Part shown: positions 7,324 to 13,993 of the stretch, piece by piece | How positions within the stretch are numbered: the first letter of the stretch is position 1 | Layout of the letters: every line of letters starts with the position of its first letter | From: CAZDKO01 sp964506075 [NCBI: uncultured bacterium] | GTDB lineage: Bacteria; CAZDME01; JAYEMH01 | DNA length: 14,045 nt | Direction: 5' to 3' | Assembly: GCA_964506075.1 (NCBI GenBank) | Contig: CAZDKO010000036.1 | Location: 1-14,045, forward strand | Position numbers and translations under genes: made by a program | The notes under the pieces: model-generated | What the model was told of the DNA's origin: nothing | The model's input: only the letters and a program-made list of their open reading frames with translations | Database searches by the model: none

Positions 7324-7405
7324 TAAAGGTAATAAAAATAAAAAATATAAATATAAAATGAAGTTTCTGGTGTTTGGAAAAATTTTAAGATAGGAGGTGA
7401 TAAAT

Positions 7406-7546
7406 TTGACAAGGGAAAATAAAATTTTTTTCATTCAAGCGCCAGAGCTAATAAATAAAGAGGATACAAGTAAGATTGGAACAGCAGTTCATTGTTCTTT
7501 TCGGACTTTGGAATATAGAAGTGAATTAAAGGAGGTTAAAAAATGA
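7406..7546 (+). CDS. Small hypothetical protein, 46 aa, TTG start, coupled to porin
   Basis: A near-perfect ribosome binding site (TAGGAGGTGAT, 7391-7401) sits 8 bases before a TTG codon that opens a 46-codon frame. The stop TGA overlaps the porin ATG as ATGA, and the porin's own ribosome binding site (AAAGGAGGT) lies inside the last codons. This layout is typical of translational coupling. It suggests either a real small protein or a translated leader that sets porin expression. The sequence has no signal peptide or membrane segment and has one Cys (residue 30). No family is recognised. The non-ATG start and short length would make gene finders miss it. Confidence 0.6.
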   Translation: MTRENKIFFIQAPELINKEDTSKIGTAVHCSFRTLEYRSELKEVKK

Positions 7547-8772
7547 AAATAAATAAGTTTCTTATTACTTTAAGTTATTTTTTAATGGCGGGTCTATGGT
7601 CAACCTATAGTTCGGCCGGGGAGGTTGATATTCTGGTAGATAAATTGGTTGATAAAAAAATCCTTACCCAGGGAGAAGCGCAGCAGATTTTAACTGAGAC
7701 CCAGGAAGAAATAAGGACTCAACTGGCGCAGGGTAAAGCCAGCTCCGTGCCGAAATGGGTTCAGGATATAAACGTGAAGGGTGATTTTAGACTGCGTTAC
7801 CAGTGGGAGGAAAAAACCGGTTCCGAAGACCGTAATAGAGCCAGATACCGCTTTAGATTAGGGCTGGATTCAAAAGTAAATGACAAATTGAAAGTAGGGG
7901 CCGGGCTCGCTACCGGGGGAGGAGACCCACGTTCCACCAACCAGACTATGGAAAACACTTTTGAAACTCCGGATATCAGACTGGACTATGCCTACGCTAA
8001 ATGGATGATTAACCCTTATGCCACTTTAGAAGGCGGTAAAATGGAAGAAGTCAAGAAGTTATTATTTATACCTTCAGACCTTCTCTGGGATTCGGATATT
8101 CATCCGGATGGTGCTTCACTTGTGTTAACCAATAGTTTTGATAATACAGAGTTATTTTTTAATACCGGTTTCTGGATTCTGGATGAATTGAAACAATCCA
8201 GTAAAGACCCTTTTATGTATATTTTTCAGCCCGGGTTAAAGTATAAATTTGATGATAATACCAATTTAAAATTCGGAGTAGCTTACTATGGTTTTGAAAA
8301 CGTCAAAGGTGGTATTCTGGATTATTCTGAAGGGACGAATACTTTAGAGAAAGGGGTGTTAAAATATAATTACAATTCCCTCTCTCCCAGTGTAGAATTA
8401 GGGATAAAAGAACCTTTCGGCGGGGTTATTCCTTATTTAGCGGTATTCGGAGATTATGTTTATAATTTTGACCCGGACGATAATAACCAGGGCTGGCTAA
8501 CCGGAATTACGTTTGGGGCTCAAAAAATAAATAAATTTGGCGATTGGCAGGTTAAATATATGTATAGACAACTGGAAAGAGACGCCTGGCTGGATACTTT
8601 TCCGGATTCAGATATTTATAGCGGCGGTACCAACATAAAGAGCCATGAAGTTATTTTAGCTTTTGGTCTGGGGAAAAATACGGAGTTAAATATTGATTAT
8701 TATAATAATAAAAGAGTTGAAGGTTCCATCTCTCAGGACGTTCTCCAGATTGATTGGAATTTAAAGTTTTAA
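7543..8772 (+). CDS. Outer-membrane porin (Porin_5-like), probable phosphate-limitation porin
   Basis: This 409-residue protein starts with a signal peptide (about 1-25, ending near SSAGE). A short helical region (27-60, DKLVDKKILTQGEAQQIL) follows, and then a long run of alternating hydrophobic/polar beta strands rich in Tyr, Gly and Asp. The final residue is Phe in WNLKF, the classic C-terminal signature of outer-membrane beta-barrels recognised by the BAM machinery. The N-terminal helix followed by a DFRLRYQWE-like first strand resembles the putative porins of family Porin_5. It lies between the Pho boxes and pstS, so by analogy with OprP/PhoE it may allow phosphate or anions across the outer membrane. 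That specificity is inferred from context. It is 19 nt upstream of pstS. Confidence 0.82.
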   Translation: MKINKFLITLSYFLMAGLWSTYSSAGEVDILVDKLVDKKILTQGEAQQILTETQEEIRTQLAQGKASSVPKWVQDINVKGDFRLRYQWEEKTGSEDRNRARYRFRLGLDSKVNDKLKVGAGLATGGGDPRSTNQTMENTFETPDIRLDYAYAKWMINPYATLEGGKMEEVKKLLFIPSDLLWDSDIHPDGASLVLTNSFDNTELFFNTGFWILDELKQSSKDPFMYIFQPGLKYKFDDNTNLKFGVAYYGFENVKGGILDYSEGTNTLEKGVLKYNYNSLSPSVELGIKEPFGGVIPYLAVFGDYVYNFDPDDNNQGWLTGITFGAQKINKFGDWQVKYMYRQLERDAWLDTFPDSDIYSGGTNIKSHEVILAFGLGKNTELNIDYYNNKRVEGSISQDVLQIDWNLKF

Positions 8773-8791
8773 AAACAGGAGGGAAGAAAAA

Positions 8792-9607
8792 ATGAAGATT
8801 ATAAATAAATGGTGTTTGTTGATAATTTTAATATCCGGTTTGGCTGGCGTTAACGCCTTTGCCGGAACGGTTACGGTCAAAGGTTCAACGACGGTTCTGC
8901 CTATTGCTCAGGCTTGTGCTGAGGAATTTATGAATGAAAACACCGGCACGGATATTTCCGTTCAGGGAGGCGGTTCAGGTGCAGGTATTGCCGCGCTCCT
9001 TGACGCTACGACGGATATAGCCGATGCTTCCCGCCCGATTAAAGATGAAGAATTGAATAAAGCCGTTAGCCGGGGAATTATTCCCAGGGCCCATGTTGTT
9101 GCCAGGGACGGTATAGCGGTAATTGTCAACCTTTCTAATTCTATAGCCGGTTTAACCCAGGGAGAGCTTAAGGATATTTATACCGGTAAAATTTCCAGCT
9201 GGTCTTCTTTAGGCGGCGGCAGTGACAAAATCGTCGTTATCTCCCGTGACAGTGCCAGCGGAACCTTTGAAACCTTTAATGAGCTGGCTCTGGATAAAGC
9301 TAAAGTGAGGCCCGATGCTTTACTTCAAGCTTCTAATAATGCCGTCGTTTCGGCGGTCGCTAAAACGCCCGGAGCGATTGGCTATGTCGGGTTAGGATAC
9401 GTGACGCCCCAGGTTAAAGCCGTACCTATTGATGGGGTTAAACCGACGAAAGAAACAGTTCTTTCCGGTCAATATTCTTTATCCCGCTCTCTTTTTATGT
9501 ACACTAATGGAGAGCCCCAAGGAGAGACCAGGGCTTTTATTGATTTTGTCTTAAGTGCTACAGGGCAAAAAATCGCGGAGGAGAACGGCTACATAGGATT
9601 AAAATAG
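8792..9607 (+). CDS. pstS: Phosphate ABC transporter, substrate-binding protein PstS
   Basis: This 271-residue periplasmic protein has a signal peptide (about 1-24, cleavage after AFA). The mature part begins with VTVKGSTTVLPIAQACAEEF. Phosphate-binding motifs typical of PstS are visible: GSTTV (31-35), QGGGSGAG (58-65), DIADASRPI (75-83) and SRDSASGTFE (151-160). It captures phosphate and delivers it to the PstC/PstA channel. No lipobox Cys is seen at the cleavage site, so it should be soluble in a periplasm. A strong AGGAGGG ribosome binding site precedes the ATG. A hairpin terminator 27 nt downstream probably makes pstS more abundant than the rest of the transporter. Confidence 0.93.
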   Translation: MKIINKWCLLIILISGLAGVNAFAGTVTVKGSTTVLPIAQACAEEFMNENTGTDISVQGGGSGAGIAALLDATTDIADASRPIKDEELNKAVSRGIIPRAHVVARDGIAVIVNLSNSIAGLTQGELKDIYTGKISSWSSLGGGSDKIVVISRDSASGTFETFNELALDKAKVRPDALLQASNNAVVSAVAKTPGAIGYVGLGYVTPQVKAVPIDGVKPTKETVLSGQYSLSRSLFMYTNGEPQGETRAFIDFVLSATGQKIAEENGYIGLK

Positions 9608-9633
9608 TGCTCCGCGACATTCCTTACCCTCCG

Positions 9634-9671
9634 GTGATACGGCAGTGCGGTGCCGCTGCCGTGTCACTTTT
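9634..9671 (+). terminator. Intrinsic terminator or mRNA-stabilising hairpin after pstS
   Basis: A 14-bp GC-rich stem (arms 9634-9647 and 9654-9667, two G-U pairs, loop of 6) is followed by TTTT, then AG, then TTCTTT. It lies between pstS and the permease genes. In Bacillus subtilis a hairpin in the same place leaves pstS mRNA in excess. The short, interrupted T run suggests partial termination or 3'-end protection rather than a full stop, because pstC still has to be transcribed. Confidence 0.7.
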
Positions 9672-9714
9672 AGTTCTTTAAAAGGAAGTTTTACCAATAC
9701 GGTTTGCTAAGGTA

Positions 9715-9783
9715 TAACCTGTTCCAAACCCCCGCCTGCAAATCAGCGGGCAGGCCCGCCACACATTTTGTTGGAACAGGTTA
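9715..9783. repeat. 69-bp palindromic element with 13-bp perfect inverted ends
   Basis: TAACCTGTTCCAA (9715-9727) is perfectly complementary to TTGGAACAGGTTA (9771-9783). Between them lies a GC-rich core (about 9729-9760) with competing internal stems: GCCTGC/GCAGGC and GCGGG/CCCGC. The core differs sharply in base composition from the surrounding AT-rich sequence. It may be a small mobile repeat of the REP/MITE kind inserted in the pstS-pstC gap, or a second RNA hairpin that processes the transcript. No target-site duplication is evident. Confidence 0.6.
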
Positions 9784-9880
9784 CGATGCGCTCGTCGATT
9801 TGAAGAAGGGATTTAAAACAAAAGTAAAATAATAAAGAATGAATTTGATTTTATGAACATTTTTTGATAAGGTTGGTTCA

Positions 9881-10765
9881 ATGGTTCGAATTAAAGAAAA
9901 TATCTATAAATGGATTTTTAGTATACTGACTTTGGCTTCCTTATTTTTTCTGGTAGGAATAACCATTGTTTTATTTAAAGAAGGATTACCGGTTTTTAAA
10001 GAAGTTAGATTTTTGTCTTTTATTTTTGGTAAGTATTGGTATCCAACGTATCAACCGCCTGAGTTCGGTATCCTGCCGTTGATATTAGCTTCTGTCTGGA
10101 TTACGCTCGGGGCCCTTTTTGTCTGCGTTCCCTTAGGGGTTGGGAGTGCCCTTTACCTTAATGAACTGGCTCCTCCCCAACAAAGAGTGATTTTAAAACC
10201 GGTGATTGAATTGCTGGCCGGTATCCCTTCTATTGTTTATGGTTTTTTCGGGATGGTTATCGTGGCTCCTTTTTTACAAAAAGTGTTTAATCTTCCCGTA
10301 GGACTAACGGCTTTTACCGGCAGCTTAATGCTGGGGATAATGGCTACCCCTACTGTTTGCAGTATTGCTGAAGATGCCCTCAGCTTTGTTCCTAAAAGCT
10401 TCAGGGAGGCCTCTCTGGCCGTGGGAGCAAACCGCTGGCAGACACTTACCAGGGTGGTCATTCCGGCGGCGGGTTCAGGTATTTCCACCGCTATTATTTT
10501 AGGAATGAGTAGAGCCGTAGGAGAGACAATGACCGTCCTTATGGTTACCGGCGGAGCGGCGGTTATCCCTCATTCTTTTTTTCAGCCGGTAAGACCGATG
10601 ACCTCAACTATTGCCGCTGAAATGGGTGAAGCCGTAATGGGAAGCCCCCATTATCATGCTTTATTTGGTATCGGCTTGATTCTTTTTTTAATTACTTTAA
10701 TTTTTAATGTTATAGCTGAACTTGTTAGCCGGCGCTTCAGATTAAAATTAGGTTTAGGCAGATGA
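9881..10765 (+). CDS. pstC: Phosphate ABC transporter permease PstC
   Basis: This 294-residue inner-membrane permease has about six membrane segments, the first at 12-32 and the last at 258-280. The EAA loop that docks on PstB is at about 174-195 (SFREASLAVGANRWQTLTRV), followed by the conserved SRAVGETMTVLMVTGG stretch. ELLAGIPSIVYGFFG at 110-124 is also typical. It pairs with PstA to form the channel. The start ATG has only a weak ribosome binding site (AAGG). No alternative in-frame start lies between it and an upstream stop. It sits 273 nt after pstS, separated by a hairpin and a palindromic element, and its stop overlaps pstA (ATGA). PstA/PstC assignment rests on gene order and on the N-terminal region. 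Confidence 0.92.
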   Translation: MVRIKENIYKWIFSILTLASLFFLVGITIVLFKEGLPVFKEVRFLSFIFGKYWYPTYQPPEFGILPLILASVWITLGALFVCVPLGVGSALYLNELAPPQQRVILKPVIELLAGIPSIVYGFFGMVIVAPFLQKVFNLPVGLTAFTGSLMLGIMATPTVCSIAEDALSFVPKSFREASLAVGANRWQTLTRVVIPAAGSGISTAIILGMSRAVGETMTVLMVTGGAAVIPHSFFQPVRPMTSTIAAEMGEAVMGSPHYHALFGIGLILFLITLIFNVIAELVSRRFRLKLGLGR

Positions 10766-11619
10766 AAATTACCAAGAAATTTACCCAGAACGTAGGTTTT
10801 ATTATATTGTGTCTTTGTATCATAACCACGCTTTTTTTACTGGGAACAATTTTATATTTTATTGCTTCCCGGGGATTTAAAGTAATAAATTGGGAGTTTT
10901 TAACCCAGGTACCGCGTAAAGCCATGACGGCCGGAGGAATTGCTCCGGCCATGGCAGGCACTTTTTATCTAACCTTAGGCTCGCTTATTTTTTCTTTACC
11001 GTTAGGATTAGCTTGTGCCGTTTACCTTTGTGAATATAGTCCTAAGAGTTTAACGGTTAATATTATGAGGATGAGTATTAATAATTTGGCCGGTGTGCCT
11101 TCGGTGGTTTTTGGTCTTTTTGGTTTAGCCGTTTTTGTTAAATTTTTCGGCTTCGGTGTATCCATACTTTCAGGAAGTTTAACCCTGGGCATCATGGCTT
11201 TACCCGGGATTATTTCTACTGCCCAGGAGGCTCTTCTGGCCGTGCCGCATTCTTATCGGGAAGCTTCTCTGGCTTTGGGCGCCACCCGGTGGCAGACTAT
11301 AAAAAAAATAGTTATCCCTACGGCTTTACCGGGAATTATGACCGGTATTATTTTAAGTATTGGCCGGGTAGCCGGGGAGACAGCCCCGATTCTTTTTACG
11401 GCGGCGACGTTTTATACGAGGGGTTTTCCTAAATCTATATTTTCCGAAGTTATGGCTTTACCTTATCATATTTATGCCCTGATGACTGAAGGGACCCATC
11501 CGGAAAAGCAAACTCAGATTGCTTACGGTTGTGCCCTTATTCTTTTGGTTCTGGTTCTTTTTATATCGGCTATAGCTATCTACATCCGTCAGAAACAAAG
11601 AGGTACTCATGAACGATAA
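10762..11619 (+). CDS. pstA: Phosphate ABC transporter permease PstA
   Basis: This 285-residue inner-membrane permease has six predicted membrane segments, the first at 12-34. Characteristic stretches are [19 protein letters not shown] (107-125), the EAA loop [20 protein letters not shown] (164-183) and [15 protein letters not shown] (about 201-215). It forms the phosphate channel with PstC. Its start overlaps the pstC stop by four bases, and its 3' end overlaps pstB by 11 bases, so the three genes are translationally coupled. Length and motifs are normal for the family. Confidence 0.92.
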   Translation: MKITKKFTQNVGFIILCLCIITTLFLLGTILYFIASRGFKVINWEFLTQVPRKAMTAGGIAPAMAGTFYLTLGSLIFSLPLGLACAVYLCEYSPKSLTVNIMRMSINNLAGVPSVVFGLFGLAVFVKFFGFGVSILSGSLTLGIMALPGIISTAQEALLAVPHSYREASLALGATRWQTIKKIVIPTALPGIMTGIILSIGRVAGETAPILFTAATFYTRGFPKSIFSEVMALPYHIYALMTEGTHPEKQTQIAYGCALILLVLVLFISAIAIYIRQKQRGTHER

Positions 11620-12379
11620 CGATATTAAAGTGAGAATAAAAGTAGAAAACGTTAATTTTTCCTACGGGAATAAACACGCCCTGGAAGATATTGATATGAA
11701 TATTTATGAAAATAAGGTTACCGCTATTATCGGACCTTCGGGATGCGGGAAATCCACCTTAATCCGGCTTTTTAACCGGATGAACGACCTTATCCCTCAT
11801 ACTTATTTTAAAGGGAAAATATATCTGGACGGAAACAACATTTATGACCCTAAAGTGGACGTCGTAGATATAAGAAGGCGGGTGGGAATGGTTTTTCAGA
11901 AACCCAATCCCTTTCCTAAAAGTATCTTTGAAAATGTCGCTTACGGACTTGAAGTTAACGGGGTAAGAGATAGAAAATTTATTGAGGATAGAGTGGTGGA
12001 ATCGTTAAAAAAAGCCGCTTTATGGGAAGAGATGAAAGACCGGTTGCATGAAAGCGCCCTTAAAATGTCCGGCGGGCAGCAGCAGCGGCTTTGTATCGCC
12101 AGGTGTTTATCGGTTGAACCCGAGGTTCTTTTATTTGATGAACCCTGTGCCAGTTTAGACCCTATTTCTACCAGATATATTGAAGAACTAATAATAGAGT
12201 TAAAAAAAGATTATACCATTGTTATCGTTACTCATAACATGCAGCAGGCCGCCAGGGTTTCAGATTATACCGCTTTTATTTATCTGGGTAAACTGATTGA
12301 ATTTGGAGAAACCCAGAAGCTTTTTACCGTTCCTAAGAATAAGTTGACTGAAGAGTATTTAACCGGTAAATTCGGTTAA
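11609..12379 (+). CDS. pstB: Phosphate ABC transporter ATPase PstB
   Basis: This 256-residue cytoplasmic ATPase energises PstCA. Walker A is GPSGCGKST at 42-50. The Q loop is around Gln97 (VFQKPNPFP). The ABC signature is KMSGGQQQR at 152-160. Walker B is VLLFDEP at 173-179 with catalytic Glu178. The switch His is His209. The NPFPKSI and LDPIST stretches are diagnostic of PstB within the ABC family. The DEPCASLDP variant replaces the more common DEPTSALDP but keeps all functional residues. The gene overlaps pstA by 11 bases, and phoU follows 58 nt later. Confidence 0.95.
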   Translation: MNDNDIKVRIKVENVNFSYGNKHALEDIDMNIYENKVTAIIGPSGCGKSTLIRLFNRMNDLIPHTYFKGKIYLDGNNIYDPKVDVVDIRRRVGMVFQKPNPFPKSIFENVAYGLEVNGVRDRKFIEDRVVESLKKAALWEEMKDRLHESALKMSGGQQQRLCIARCLSVEPEVLLFDEPCASLDPISTRYIEELIIELKKDYTIVIVTHNMQQAARVSDYTAFIYLGKLIEFGETQKLFTVPKNKLTEEYLTGKFG

Positions 12380-12437
12380 TAATAATGATGGATAAGCTAA
12401 AAGTTTTAAGAAAGAAAATAATAAGGAGAAAATAACG

Positions 12438-13094
12438 ATGTTAGGAGAAAAAATAACGGAACTTAAAAAAGACCTTATAGAATACGCCGGATTGGTTGAA
12501 GGAATGATTGATAAAAGTATCAAGGGCCTGCTGGATAAAAAGGAAGAACTCCTCAAGGAGGTCATAGAAAAAGATGAACCAAAAGCAAACCAGAGAGAAG
12601 TGGTGTTGGATGAAACCTGTATCAATTTGATTGCCCAATTTCAGCCTGCCGCCGGAGATTTAAGAAAGATACTGATGATATATAAAATAAATAATGATTT
12701 AGAAAGATTAGCCGACCACGCCGTTAATATAGCCCAGAGCAGTCTTTTTCTGATAGAAAGGCCACAGGTAAAACCGCTTATCGACATTCCTGAAATGGCC
12801 AAACATGCCAATTTAATGTTACGGGATAGTCTTAACGCTTTCATCAGAGAAGACGTTAAATTAGCCAGAGCCGTATGTGAACGGGATAATACTGTAGATG
12901 ATTTTCAAAGTCAGATTGTGCGGGAGCTGATTACTTATATGAGTTCCGATGCCGGAACCATTGAAAGGTCTCTCCATTTAATGAGAATTTCTAATAATCT
13001 GGAGCGAATTGCTGATTTGTCGACCAATATCTGTGAAGACGTAATATTTATGGTTGAGGGAAAGGTAATAAAGCATCATCAGGATGAAAGGTAA
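12438..13094 (+). CDS. phoU: Phosphate transport regulator PhoU
   Basis: This 218-residue all-helical cytoplasmic protein is made of two PhoU repeats. Each repeat has the metal-binding E-x3-D-x3-N motif: Glu89, Asp93, Asn97 in NDLERLADHAVNI, and Glu189, Asp193, Asn197 in NNLERIADLSTNI. PhoU links PstSCAB to PhoR and keeps the kinase off when phosphate is plentiful. It is the last gene of the pst operon. A ribosome binding site (AAGGAG, near 12422-12427) precedes the ATG, separated from pstB by 58 nt with no terminator. The next promoter begins only about 20 nt after its stop. Transcripts reading through would meet the three terminators of the following leader. Confidence 0.93.
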   Translation: MLGEKITELKKDLIEYAGLVEGMIDKSIKGLLDKKEELLKEVIEKDEPKANQREVVLDETCINLIAQFQPAAGDLRKILMIYKINNDLERLADHAVNIAQSSLFLIERPQVKPLIDIPEMAKHANLMLRDSLNAFIREDVKLARAVCERDNTVDDFQSQIVRELITYMSSDAGTIERSLHLMRISNNLERIADLSTNICEDVIFMVEGKVIKHHQDER

Positions 13095-13112
13095 ATATTT
13101 TCAAGAAAAATC

Positions 13113-13140
13113 TTGACAAAACTTTACGATGTGCTATAAT
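13113..13140 (+). promoter_or_regulatory. Near-consensus sigma70 promoter of the sigma-like gene and amt
   Basis: A perfect TTGACA (13113-13118) and a perfect TATAAT (13135-13140) are separated by 16 bases. Transcription should start near 13147, only about five bases before the first leader hairpin. This is the best promoter in the window. Such strength fits a gene whose output is set afterwards by termination or antitermination in the leader. Confidence 0.88.
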
Positions 13141-13151
13141 TTCTATAGAAA

Positions 13152-13169
13152 AAGCACAGGGGTGTGCTT
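13152..13169 (+). promoter_or_regulatory. ANTAR-type RNA hairpin P1 with A1/G4 hexaloop
   Basis: A perfect 6-bp stem (AAGCAC/GTGCTT) closes the six-base loop AGGGGT, with A at loop position 1 and G at position 4. This is the loop signature bound by ANTAR proteins. It lies at the very 5' end of the predicted transcript and just before a second hairpin that overlaps the first terminator, the order known for NasR, EutV and AmiR targets. Confidence 0.72.
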
Positions 13170-13175
13170 AAGCGG

Positions 13176-13189
13176 GGACTGGGACGTTC
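13176..13189 (+). promoter_or_regulatory. Candidate antiterminator hairpin P2-1 (overlaps terminator 1)
   Basis: A short stem (GGAC at 13176-13179 with GTTC at 13186-13189, one G-U pair) closes the hexaloop TGGGAC. Loop position 4 is G, but position 1 is U instead of A. It takes up the whole 5' arm of terminator 1, so the two structures exclude each other. It begins 6 bases after P1. On its own it is weak; the position and the same GGA...GTYC frame seen in the two later hairpins support it. Confidence 0.45.
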
Positions 13190-13207
13190 GAGAGAACGTC
13201 TTTTTTT
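13183..13207 (+). terminator. Leader terminator 1
   Basis: A 7-bp perfect stem (GACGTTC/GAACGTC) with a GAGA tetraloop is followed by seven T residues. This is a standard intrinsic terminator located about 55 nt into the predicted transcript. It would also stop transcripts arriving from phoU. Confidence 0.82.
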
Positions 13208-13226
13208 ATGTCCTTTTAAATTTTAA

Positions 13227-13246
13227 AACGGATAAAGACGTCCTTT
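13227..13246 (+). promoter_or_regulatory. Candidate antiterminator hairpin P2-2 with A1/G4 hexaloop
   Basis: GGAT (13230-13233) pairs with GTCC (13240-13243, one G-U pair). Beyond a C-U mismatch, AA pairs with TT (13227-13228 with 13245-13246). The six-base loop is AAAGAC, with A at position 1 and G at position 4. The 3' arm and part of the loop are the 5' arm of terminator 2, so the structures are mutually exclusive. Confidence 0.5.
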
Positions 13247-13278
13247 AAGTAGCGAAGTGAGCTTAAAGGGCGTTTTTT
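13238..13278 (+). terminator. Leader terminator 2
   Basis: A 12-bp stem (13238-13249 with 13262-13273, one G-U pair) with a 12-base loop leads into a run of six T. It is a second intrinsic terminator, 38 nt after terminator 1, with no gene between them. Confidence 0.82.
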
Positions 13279-13281
13279 CTT

Positions 13282-13303
13282 TATGGAACAGCGGCGTTCT
13301 ATG
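13282..13303 (+). promoter_or_regulatory. Antiterminator hairpin P2-3 with A1/G4 hexaloop
   Basis: Eight pairs (13282-13289 with 13296-13303, including two G-U pairs) close the hexaloop AGCGGC, with A at position 1 and G at position 4. It uses ten of the twelve bases of the 5' arm of terminator 3 (13294-13303), eight of them in its 3' stem strand. This is exactly how ANTAR P2 hairpins prevent termination, and it is the clearest of the three overlapping hairpins. Confidence 0.62.
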
Positions 13304-13329
13304 CCAGGGAAGGCGTAGAACGCTTTTTT
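13294..13329 (+). terminator. Leader terminator 3
   Basis: A 12-bp stem (13294-13305 with 13312-13323, one G-U pair) with the six-base loop AGGGAA is followed by six T. The loop itself also shows A1/G4. It is the third intrinsic terminator in 150 nt and the last strong one before the ATG at 13408. Confidence 0.83.
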
Positions 13330-13360
13330 ATATGAACGGGATTATCAAGAGGTAATCGTC

Positions 13361-13377
13361 AGATGTCCATGACGTCT
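13361..13377 (+). other. Small hairpin in the 3' part of the leader
   Basis: AGATGTC and GACGTCT form a 7-bp stem (one G-U pair) with a 3-base loop, followed by TATTTC. The T run is too broken for a confident terminator. CGTCA/TGACG nearby offers a competing stem. The rest of 13330-13407 holds only the ribosome binding site (AAAGGA, near 13393-13398). Confidence 0.3.
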
Positions 13378-13407
13378 TATTTCTAACGGGGTAAAGGATA
13401 ATTAAAA

Positions 13408-13926
13408 ATGGATTTTGAAAACTTAATTAAAAAGATATCTCCCAGATTACAGAAAATAGCCAGCGTTTATCATGGGCGTAGTTTTTCTGACGGTGAAGAC
13501 CTTTATCAGGAAATGTGTATGCATCTTTGGAAAAACTTTAAAGACGGTCTTCCCGCCGGGATTAATGAATCTTATATCGTCCAGGGCTGCAAATTTCACA
13601 TATTGAATGTTTTGAGGAAAGAAAGAGAAAAAACAAAAATTTTAAGCCTGGATGAGTCTTTTAACGAAGAAGGTGTTTCTTTAAAAGATTCTTTACCGGA
13701 CGGCAAAGAATCTCCGGAGGTGATATCAGAGAGAAAAATTATCATCGATAAAATAAGGAATAATGGTCTCTCCAGGAAAGAGAAGGAAGTTTTATCTTAT
13801 CTATTGGACGGTTTCAGCGTGAGGGGAATCGGAAAGATAATGGGTATTTCTCATGTGATGGTAATCAAGTACAAAAAAAATTTGATAGAGAAATGTCAGA
13901 GAGAAATCAGGGTTACCGGAAATTAA
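13408..13926 (+). CDS. Small sigma-70 family (ECF-like) protein
   Basis: This 172-residue cytoplasmic protein has a region-2-like helical part (about 10-73, including DLYQEMCMHLWK) and a region-4 helix-turn-helix (about 113-162: LSRKEKEVLSYLLDGFSVRGIGKIMGIS, here described by position). A variable linker of about 35 residues joins them. This two-domain build is that of ECF sigma factors. Region 2 is divergent, so a non-sigma HTH regulator is possible. No anti-sigma gene is adjacent. The leader upstream (13152-13329) probably limits its transcription until an ANTAR protein acts. The gene lies 67 nt before amt with no strong terminator between, so both are likely in one nitrogen-related transcript. 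Confidence 0.75.
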   Translation: MDFENLIKKISPRLQKIASVYHGRSFSDGEDLYQEMCMHLWKNFKDGLPAGINESYIVQGCKFHILNVLRKEREKTKILSLDESFNEEGVSLKDSLPDGKESPEVISERKIIIDKIRNNGLSRKEKEVLSYLLDGFSVRGIGKIMGISHVMVIKYKKNLIEKCQREIRVTGN

Positions 13927-13993
13927 AAGGAACAGTTTTATACCGGTGTTAAAATAGCCTTTAATTTTTAAAAGCAGGAAGGAGGAGATAAAA

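Noticed and set aside
7358-7393. 11-codon ATG frame ending at the ribosome binding site of the TTG-start gene
   Set aside because: No ribosome binding site, very short, and in AT-rich sequence where such frames are expected by chance.
9839-9869. Possible separate promoter for pstC (TTGATT and a GATAAG-like -10)
   Set aside because: Spacing is about 15 bases and the -10 match is poor. No Pho box is present, so read-through from pstS is the simpler view.
13101-13116. Inverted repeat TCAAGA-AAAA-TCTTGA overlapping the -35 element
   Set aside because: Could be an operator or a weak phoU terminator, but a 6-bp AT-rich repeat that includes the -35 word is easily a chance match.
13332-13355. Seven-codon ATG frame in the leader, considered as a leader peptide for attenuation
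   Set aside because: No ribosome binding site, no run of regulatory codons, and it lies after the terminators, so it could not control them.
13949-13964. Hairpin with hexaloop ATAGCC (A1/G4) just before amt
   Set aside because: The stem is only A-U pairs (5 bp, plus a possible G-U), no terminator overlaps it, and an A1/G4 loop is expected in one of sixteen hexaloops by chance.
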